Positions 1 to 9,000 of a stretch of 13,958 nucleotides of DNA are shown here, one piece after another. The notes under the pieces were generated by a model. That model had not been told where the DNA came from. It saw nothing but the letters and a program-made list of their open reading frames with translations, and searched no databases. The stretch covers positions 1-13,958 of the forward strand of contig CAJMNK010000055.1 in the NCBI GenBank assembly GCA_905214905.1, in the 5' to 3' direction. The first letter of the stretch is position 1, and each line of letters begins with the position of its first letter. Source of the stretch: an uncultured bacterium. GTDB lineage: Bacteria > Actinomycetota > Coriobacteriia > Coriobacteriales > Coriobacteriaceae. Made by a program: the position numbers and the translations under genes.

Positions 1-36
1 CCGCTGCGCGGCCAGCAGACTAAAGTCTTGAACTAG

Positions 37-72
37 AAAGGGGGCGGCAACCGGGTGGTTGCCGCCCCCTTT
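37..72 (-). terminator. Strong intrinsic terminator closing the operon
   Basis: A perfect 16-bp inverted repeat (AAAGGGGGCGGCAACC and its complement) encloses a 4-nt loop at 53-56. It begins 22 nt beyond the stop codon of the giant gene. Read on the minus strand, the stem ends in CCCCCTTT and continues CTAGTTC, which is a short U-rich tail. On the plus strand the stem also ends in TTT, so it may stop transcription from both sides. A second small hairpin (6-bp stem, 74-79 with 86-91) lies between it and the gene. The position and stem strength make the terminator call good; bidirectional action is inferred. Confidence 0.85.
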
Positions 73-94
73 GCGAAGCTAGTTGGCTTCGGAA

Positions 95-3000
95 CTAGTG
101 ATCGATGCCGTTGAGGTTCACCCTCGTGAGCGTGTAGGTCACATAGTCGGGCGATTGAGGCGTTGCACTCGCCGTGCTGCCCGTGACTAGGCTCGCCGTC
201 ATCACCAGACGATAGTTCGCGTAGAACTGATCACGCTGTTCAGCCTGCGTGTTGACCTTAACGGTAAAGGGCAGGTTAAACGTGGTGTCGCCGTTCTGTG
301 TTCGGAACTTGCCGTTCTCCTTCGAGTCAGTGAAGGTGATCGTGCTACCGGAGGGAGCGACCGCGGCAAGCTTACTCTCCGTCACTGTTACGTAGTTGGA
401 GATATCATCCGTTACGCTCTCATACGTGCCGTCGGTTCCGCGGCGCTGAAGCGCGAGCGTGTACACAACAGAGTCTGCGTTCGCAATTGCCTCGGCGGCG
501 TTGCTGAGTCCACCCAGTTCATACGTGGCACCCAGACCAATCGTGCCATTCGCGATCGGACGCAGGTCGTCCACGTTAATGCCAAGCTGCGACTTCTCAG
601 GCGCCGATAGCGTAATGGTCGTATCACCCGTGTCCATGCGATAGTATCCAACGTTGCCGCGCTTCGTCATCGCCAGGCTCGAGGTGGCAAGACCAGAATC
701 GCGCGTCGAAAGCTTGGCGGTATAGGACATCTTGGTACAGGCGTCCTCGCCAGACTGCTTGGACAGGGAGATAACCTTGTTGCAGCCGTCCGGCGTAAGG
801 CGAATCTCTTCCACTACCGTACGCACGGTAAAGGATCCGCCCGCTGCACGCTTGCGGATTCCGGCAAGGTCATGGTCGAGCGTGAGCCTCAGTGAGTCAT
901 CACCCGTATCCGTCACAATCTGTGTAAACGCAGGCGTCGAAGCGTCATACGGCTCCCAATCGCTGCCATTCCACCTGTAGTTCTGATTGCCGATGGCAAC
1001 ATAGAACTTCGCAATCGCCGAAGTTCCGCTCGGGAAACTGCTTACTCCCATTAGGTTGTTGTTGGCGCCATAGCGACACAGCGATGTATCGAGCTGATAG
1101 AACAGATGGTCGCTCTCTGTATAGTATTGGCTCGGGCTAAACGTAACCGTATCCATGACATCGAGAGAAAGAACGTAGGCGGCACCGTCCTCCGACTTCG
1201 AAACCGGAATGCACGCCCCATCTTTTTTGTCGACTACATTCTGCTCATAATTGGACAAGATACTGTATGTCGATGCCGTACTGTTTTGAATATCGTCGCT
1301 GCCATCGGTGCGTAAAACATGATGCAGATTCCAAGATATGCGGGCACCCGAAGAATTCGAGTCAATAGACGAAGCCGTAAAACCGTTGATATTAGCTTGC
1401 GTCACGCCGTCGCCCGACTTGGGCACGTTGACAACTAGGTAGACGCTCTCCGACGCACGCTGCTCCTTGCCGTTATCCTTAGGCACCTCTAGCGTATAGC
1501 GACTGTTGCTGGGAACGTCAGCACCCGCAACCTTAAACAGCGTCCACTTGCCATCGAGTTTCGCTTTAGCGGTCGCCTCTGCCTCGTTATCACACACGGT
1601 CCATGTGCCGGCGCCATCCTGTGTGGCCGACACATCCAAAATCTCGCTCAGCCATCGCTCCTGATATGGATTGCCCGCAGAATCCTTAAAGCCGTCGTTT
1701 CCGCTCAGGGAAACGCTCGTTGCTCCGCCTTCGCCCACCGTATAGTGATACTCTCTGCCACCGGCCCGGCCGTCAACGTTCGCATCGATGAGCGCAAGCT
1801 GGCTGCCCTGGGGCAACCTTCCGTCGGCACCATTGAAGAGGATGCTCTTACCGAGCCCCTTCATCGAGCCGCCAGCAGCCATATAGCTGTCCCAGCCAAA
1901 GTCGACTTCCTTCCCATTGGCAGAATTGTATGTCCAGGTAAGCAGACCCGTCATCGGCTCGCCAAAGCTCGTAAGCACGTGTGCATCTTTTCCAAGGTTA
2001 GCGTAGTCGCTTTCTTTAAACTTAGTGCCGTAATCATACGTTGCAGTGAAATCGATCTCGAGCTTGCGCTTAACGATGATCGGCACCTGAACGTTGTAGC
2101 TCTGACCCGCCTCGGTAAAGGTGACGGTCAGGAGCGTAAAGCGACCCTTGCCGTTATCCCAATCGGAGCTTGGGCTAAACGACATGTTGTTCTTGCCGTT
2201 GTTCACCACGCGAAGCGTGGGATTGTTCGACGCGTCATCGTCCTTAACGAACACACCGTCCTTGAGTTGGAAAACCTCTGCTTTGGCCGTCACGTGCGGA
2301 TTGGTGCCATTCTCGTTATTCAATCTGCAGGCATCGGAGAAGCCGCCGTTCGTGACGATGTTTAGATAGCTCTTGACCGTCGTGTTGTCGTTGCCAGAGA
2401 TCACCAAAACGGAGAAATCCGTTGTGGCTTGGTTGCTGCTTGTATCATTATTCGAATTGAACTTACTGGCCACGGATGAGGCATCGTAGCTCGACTTATT
2501 TTGATAGGCGCCGTTGTCATTAATGCCGCCGATATTCGTGTAGGTGTAGCGATCGGCAACACCGGTGCCTGCCTCGCTCTGGACGGTCGCCGCGGTGTCG
2601 ATGGTGGCGCCGTCGCCAAACAGGTAGCGATCGGTGGTGTCGTTGTCGGAGGCACGCACCGCCAGCGTGCTTACGGGGCTCGTGGTCACGTACGGGCTTG
2701 CCGCCGTGGTAGCGGTATCGTCCGCACCGTAGAGCGTGGTGCCCTCGTCGGGCGCGCGCAGCGTGTCCTTATAGTCGCCGAACGCGATGTAGGTCTTCCT
2801 GTTTACGGCGGCCGTATTGGTCGTGTAAACCATCGGCGGCAGATCACGCGTGGTCTTGCCGTTGCCGAGCTTTACGTTCACGCCCGCTGCGGAGAGGCTA
2901 TAGCCGTTTGTGTCAACCTCGCCTAAGAGCACGCCCTGCTTAGAGCCCAATTTGTAGGTATTGCTGTCCATGAGCACGTTTACCAGATGGAACTGGCCGC

Positions 3001-6000
3001 GTCCGTCGCCCGCAATGCCGCCGTTGGAGGTTCCGCCAAACGTTGTGTTAGATACCTTTGTGTTGGTGACGTTGATGACGTCGGCACCGCTGTTAATCGC
3101 GCCAAGTAGACCGCCGCTCCACCTGCCCTTGATCGTGGCGCACTCAATCGCGATATTGTTGCAGGCTATGTTCACATTGCTGAAGTAGTAGCCGATAAGT
3201 CCGCCCGAGCATTGGTCGGTGCCGGCAATGTTGATATTCTCGACGCTACAGTCCTCAAACCAGTACGTGTTGGGGCTGCCACTGCTCGTGACCTCGCCAA
3301 TCAAGCCGCCCGCATTACGGATGCTATTGTTCGTTCCGGTGGCATCGCCGATGATGGCGCTCTTGGCATCGCCTCCGGCATCAATGCGCACGTTGCTTAT
3401 AGAAATAACGCCTCTATAGGCGCTTCCGACCACACCGCCGGCGCCCATGTACTTATCGGTGTTCGACCCGGTGGCGAGTACATTTACCCCAGAGATGACT
3501 GCCGTGCTCGATGCGACGGCTTCCGTGATGCCAATTTTGGTGTTCACCGATACGTTACTGGAGGTATAACCGAACACGCCGCCCACGTAGGGTGTTGTTC
3601 CCGTGGCGGTTATGGTCGAGTTTTTGCCAATAGTCTTCTCGTATACCCCCGTGGCCGCGGTTGTCCACACGCTGCACGGCGAGGCGATCGCACCCACATA
3701 GCCGCCAACGTACTTCTCGCCCGTGACGCTAAGGCCAGTGTATGAGCAGTCATAGAGATTCGCGGGCGCCTGCGTGCCGGAGCCGAAATTGACCATATAG
3801 GTCACGTCGTTATCCGTCCTTCGGCTGGTACGGCCCGAGCTGCCAAGAAGCCCTCCTACGCTCTTTGCGCCCAACACGGTGCAGTTCTTCATCTGTACGT
3901 TGCGGTAGACGCCACGCGTGTTGCCGTCGTAGTTGGCCGTTGCGCCCGCCAATAGGCCGGTGCCGATGAGGTCGTTCGATGCCGGTCCCGAGGCAATGCT
4001 ACCGTTGGCGTCTTTGTACGTGAGCGATACGTTGCAGTTACTAAAGGTAAGGTCTTTGACCTGAGCGCCGTCATTCGCGGTGACGCTCTGCCCCACATTG
4101 GTTGAGGTGAACATCACGGTGCTGAATAGGCCGCCCACGCCCGAGACCTTATAGTCGTCATCGGCATATTCGACGACGCCGTAAGTGGCATCTTTGGCGC
4201 CTACCGTGATGGTGGCCCCGTTGCCGTCGATCGTTGCCACGTGCGGCGTGATGCGGTCGCGATCGGTGGACGCCTCGTTCGAGCTGCAAGCATTGGAATA
4301 GTAACGGCCGCTAAGGCCCACGTATCCCGTGCCGTAGCCGGTCATATCGTAGGTGGCATTTTCCTTGAACTCCAGGCTCATGCCGATAGATTTCGACGCG
4401 CACACGTAGCCCGTTTGGTAGTCGGCAGCGTAGGACGCCACCAGGTAGGGCGAATTTACATCGTCATCATGGTCGAGCGGGCCGTGCCACCCCTGTTTGC
4501 CCGGGGCCTTCTGGTCATCGTTTTTGGCGGTTTCGAAATCGCCGGCAGCGCTCGCAGGCTTGCCCACGCAGTCGTAGCTGGCATTTCGCACCTTACCATA
4601 TTCCTTGTTGCCAAACAGGTAGCCGTTTATCGCCGGGTCCTGCTTATCGCTGCCCCAGTACGCCTTGGAGCCGCGGAACACGCCATAATTAGCGTAGTCG
4701 GTATGTGCCGCTCCAGCACCCGCACCCGAGCTAATGATGGCCGAGAGCACCAAAAGGCCCTGGGCGTTTTCCACCGTGGTCACGGGTGCCTCGGCATCAG
4801 TGCCGATATACTTGTTGTCGGTGCCCGTGGTAGTGACGCAGGCGGTTCCCTTGTTTGTGAGCTCGTTGATCTTGTAGCTAGCGTTACCGTTTTCGACTTT
4901 GCAGCCCTCGCTAAAGGCATAGCCATCAATCACACGGCCAACGTAGGGATTGTCGTACTGCCGGAAGTTGCCCGTTCCAAGCCCCTGAGACTTGTCGCTG
5001 GTTCCAGCGCGCCAAGACGTCCCTGACATATTGCGGAAGATCACACCGCCGCCCGCAATGGCACCAACGTAACCGCCGACGGGAACAAGATGTGACTTAG
5101 TTCCGCCACCAGTAACCGTAAAGCCAGTTGTGGGGTTATCGGCCGTCGCCCCATTTACGACCACGCCATCGATAATGTTATCGCCACCAAGGATGCAGCC
5201 GATAACGCCACCAAAGAACGCCGTTGGGGCACCGTCGGCGTCCTTGGCAGAATAAGTAATCGCCGCCGACTCGTTCACATAATTGATGTTGAGGTTGCGT
5301 ACCACGCTGCCATAGCTATAGGGAACCAGGCCGCGAAGCTCGCCCTTGTTGTTTTCAATCTCAATTGTTGCAGTCGAGGCGCCCAGATCGCCAACGATAA
5401 CACCGCGGAACGGATTGGCCTTGTTGCCAAACCCGCCAAACGATGCCGCATCGACGGTAATCTTACTATCTTTGTCAGGCTCTATGCTGTAATACGCACT
5501 CTGTATATAGCGGCGCACGGTTTCGTCGCTCAGCGTCTGCTCGGGATCGGTCTTATCGCCGATCTTCCTCTCCCATTTTTTATCAGTACCGTTTGCCTGC
5601 TTATAGACGTACGTAACCTCATTGTTGGTCGATTGGTCGCTGCGGCGAGTGCAAAGCGCACTCTGGTCAGCGGCAATGGTGACTTCCCAGCCATCCAATG
5701 CCACGCTATTGTTGATGTAGTTGGCGATGGCGTTCATCTCCGTCGCGTCCTTAACGGTATACGGATCGCCATATGTACCACATCCCGTTATCAGCTTTGG
5801 AATACGCTGGTTGACTTTTATTTCGTGGTACTGGACATTGCTCTCGGTGGCCTTCCCCTTATAAACATAAGGAAGATAGTCACCGAACACCGGGGCATCG
5901 ACATTCGCCGTCTTATCCCCAGCCTTCACCAAGCCGTTAGGGGTGCCATACGTCGCTTCATCGTAATACCAAAGCTGCTTGCCGGAGTACTCCGTGCCTT

Positions 6001-9000
6001 TCCTATCAATTTCGGATCCGTAGGTCACCTTGTCATTTTGAGCGGCATCTGCTGTAAAGGTATAGTCCGCCGAGCCCGTGCCGCCGGTCGCGTAGCCAAA
6101 GCTCTCCAGCAGGCTCGCGTGGGTAAAAATCGAATTGTCCGTTTGGCTGGGCAAGCTTATTTTCTCAAACTTCGCTATGACCTGATTGGCCTTATCTCCC
6201 ACGCCGAGCTCGCCAAACAAGCTTGTAGCTGCAATCTTTTTTTTCGTACCGTTATTGTACGAATCGGTTACCGAGATATTCTTCGCATCAAGGTTTACAA
6301 GGGTCTGCATCTGGTTGATTAGCAGTGGAGCGTATTGGGTGGCGTTCGTCACACCATCGACCGCAAGACCATCGAGCACTAAACCGTTTATCGTGATTTG
6401 TGCCACATTGGTTTTTTTGACGGGTCCGTAGATATAGCGACACACAAGCGCGCCAGACGAGCTTCCCCAATCGCTCACAACAGAGCCCACGGTACCAGCA
6501 AGCGTGACATTCTCAACCTTAAGATCGCCCGTGTGAGTTCGGATGAGAGCGCAGTGCATATTCTCGTGCTGCGTGGCTTCGTTATTCTTTTTATTGCCTT
6601 CTTGCTCAGCTTTAATATCGGAATAATGGAACGTAATGGTTGCGTTTTTTACCGTTACCGTGGAATTACTGGTGGGGTTGGTGGGGTAGAAGCTGTATCC
6701 CTCTAGGTTGATAGCCACGCCCTCGGAACCGTTCGTACCAATATTGTTTCCTTTGAAAATCTCACGATTTCCCGGAATGATATAGCCCTGAATTGCAGGC
6801 GGGGCATACAGGCATGCACACCAAAGCAACAAGTACTCCGGGCGGTCCATCCAGCTGCTCGCACTACTATTTTTTGAGTTGCTGCCTACTACCGTATACG
6901 CCTTGTCAAGATTGTAGTAATACCTCGTCCAAGCGTTGGTTTTGCGTGAGTTGCCGAAATCCGTTCGATTGTGATAGCTGTTATCGCTTCCCGGATTTCC
7001 GCTCATGTCGAGCTTGCCATTATTAACGTCGTCTTTGGTGTGAAGTGAAACGACAGTGTTCCATTCGGCATCGATTAGCTTGCTGCCTGGCTTCCTGCCG
7101 TCGCCAACCCATTCATCAAACTTCTTTATGGACTTAGCTTCCGCAACATGAATGCCTTCGACCCTATAGGCAGTACCCCAATAAGCCTTATCTTCTAGAT
7201 ATAATCCCGCATACGGCTCGGAACCGTATATTCCGTCGGCTACCCTGCTGCCACGGCCGACGAGCAAGCCCAACATCTCGGCGTTGCTCGCGTTAATGGT
7301 TGCACCCGAAAGGTCGATGGCATAGTCGTTGATGACCCAGTGGCCACTAGCGGCGTATACAAGACCGCCGAGCTCCTTGGAATTCTCCGCAGTTATTGAG
7401 GCCTTGGTTGTTCTCAGAGCATAGGAGTTTACATCCTTGTTAACGCTGTTATCTCCGATAGTTACGACCGCGTTGCCCCAGCTATAACCCAAGAGACCGC
7501 CCGCGCCATTGAGCTTATCGCCGTTTTTGCCGACGCTCATGGCGAACGAATCGAACACCAACCCTGCGATGTTGACGGTCGCCACATTGGTCTTGTTTGT
7601 CACGTTTTCTTGTTTACCCTGTGCGATGCAGCCGATAAGGCCACCAACTTGGGCAATCTTGCCGCTGGCGCAATTGCCGGTTTCGATTTTGCCGCCGGCT
7701 TCGAGACCCGTAACATTGAATGTCGAGGCATAATCGCCCACATAGCCGATGGCGCCGCCAATGCGAATATTGCCGTTAAGCGTTTTAGTTGCAGCGATGG
7801 TCGCTTGAGCCTTGCTGCTGCCCCCAAACGTAACCGTGGAAGCTGTCGACACGCTGCCCGCAATACCACCAATGTTCACATCGTTAATGTTCACATCGTT
7901 AGCGAACGTATCATCGCACGCGATATTCGTTTTGCACGTTGCGCCAGACAGCGTCAGACCGCCCGCAATGGTGCCCGCAAGCGATCCGGCATCAATGGCC
8001 GCGCCGTTATCGAACTTCATAGAGCCGGCGATTGTGACGTCGGAGACAGTTGCGCCGTTGATTGCTGCGAACAAGCCCAGGCGGCCGTGGCGATAGATTT
8101 TGCCGTTGCCATCACTGGTGGCACTGACCTCGCTATTGCCGCGCATGCCGTAAGGCTCGCCCACCGCCAGACTTATGGTGTGACCGTTGCCGTTGAGCGT
8201 GGCGGTAAAGCTGTGGTTGTTCTCGTTAACGCCGGCTTGCTCTTTGGGCTGTCGGTCTTTGGTAAGGCCGGTAAGACCTGTGCCGGAAAGGTTGATGTCT
8301 GCAGAGAGCGTGATGTTCGTCGAAGGAATCTGAGCGAAATTGTCATCCGCAACGTCCTCCACGGCGGAGAAGTACCCGCTCGTTTGCCAGGTGATCGCCA
8401 GCTTTGCGAAATCGTCGACGCCTGCCAGCACAAAGGCGCCACCAGTTTTTACGAGGTTCGATTTAAAGATACACTGGTGCGAATCGTTGATGGTGATGAG
8501 ATCATTGCTCAGCCCACTGCCCAGGCGAATGACCTGACCATAGCTGTAGATGTCATCAATCTTGACCTGAGTGGTGGGGCGCTTGTATTGCCATTTTGTG
8601 ATATCGCCTGCGGTGGCACCGCCGTCGCTTCCGCTACCCGCGGCAAAAATGAGTGAGTTGAAGTTCTCATAGACTAGCTGCGCGGTGTGGTCGTTTTCCG
8701 CGAATCTGGCGTCCGACAGATCGGTGACACCGCTGAACTTAACGATGCCGCGCCACGACGATCCGACGACTCCGGCAAAGCCGCCGTTCGAGCCGCCGAT
8801 GGTGGCGTTGCCGGCGGTTTCGACCTTTAGGCCGCGCACTTCTAGAACGTTTTTTGTGTCCACGACGCCCACGGCACCGCCATACTTGCCACTATTGCTG
8901 GCGTAGCCCGATGTTGCACATGTCACCGTTGCGTCATCAATGACCACGGCAGACTCGTTGGGACTCCCGTTGCCTTCGCCAAGGTAGCCTACCAGGCCGC

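Noticed and set aside
17..28. AGACT-AA-AGTCT inverted repeat at the left edge
   Set aside because: Five base pairs with a 2-nt loop is too short a hairpin to form, and its context lies outside the window.
7610..8656. 348-codon open frame on the plus strand inside the giant gene
   Set aside because: Antisense shadow: no ribosome binding site, no recognisable domain, and the opposite strand carries continuous GLUG-repeat coding sequence.
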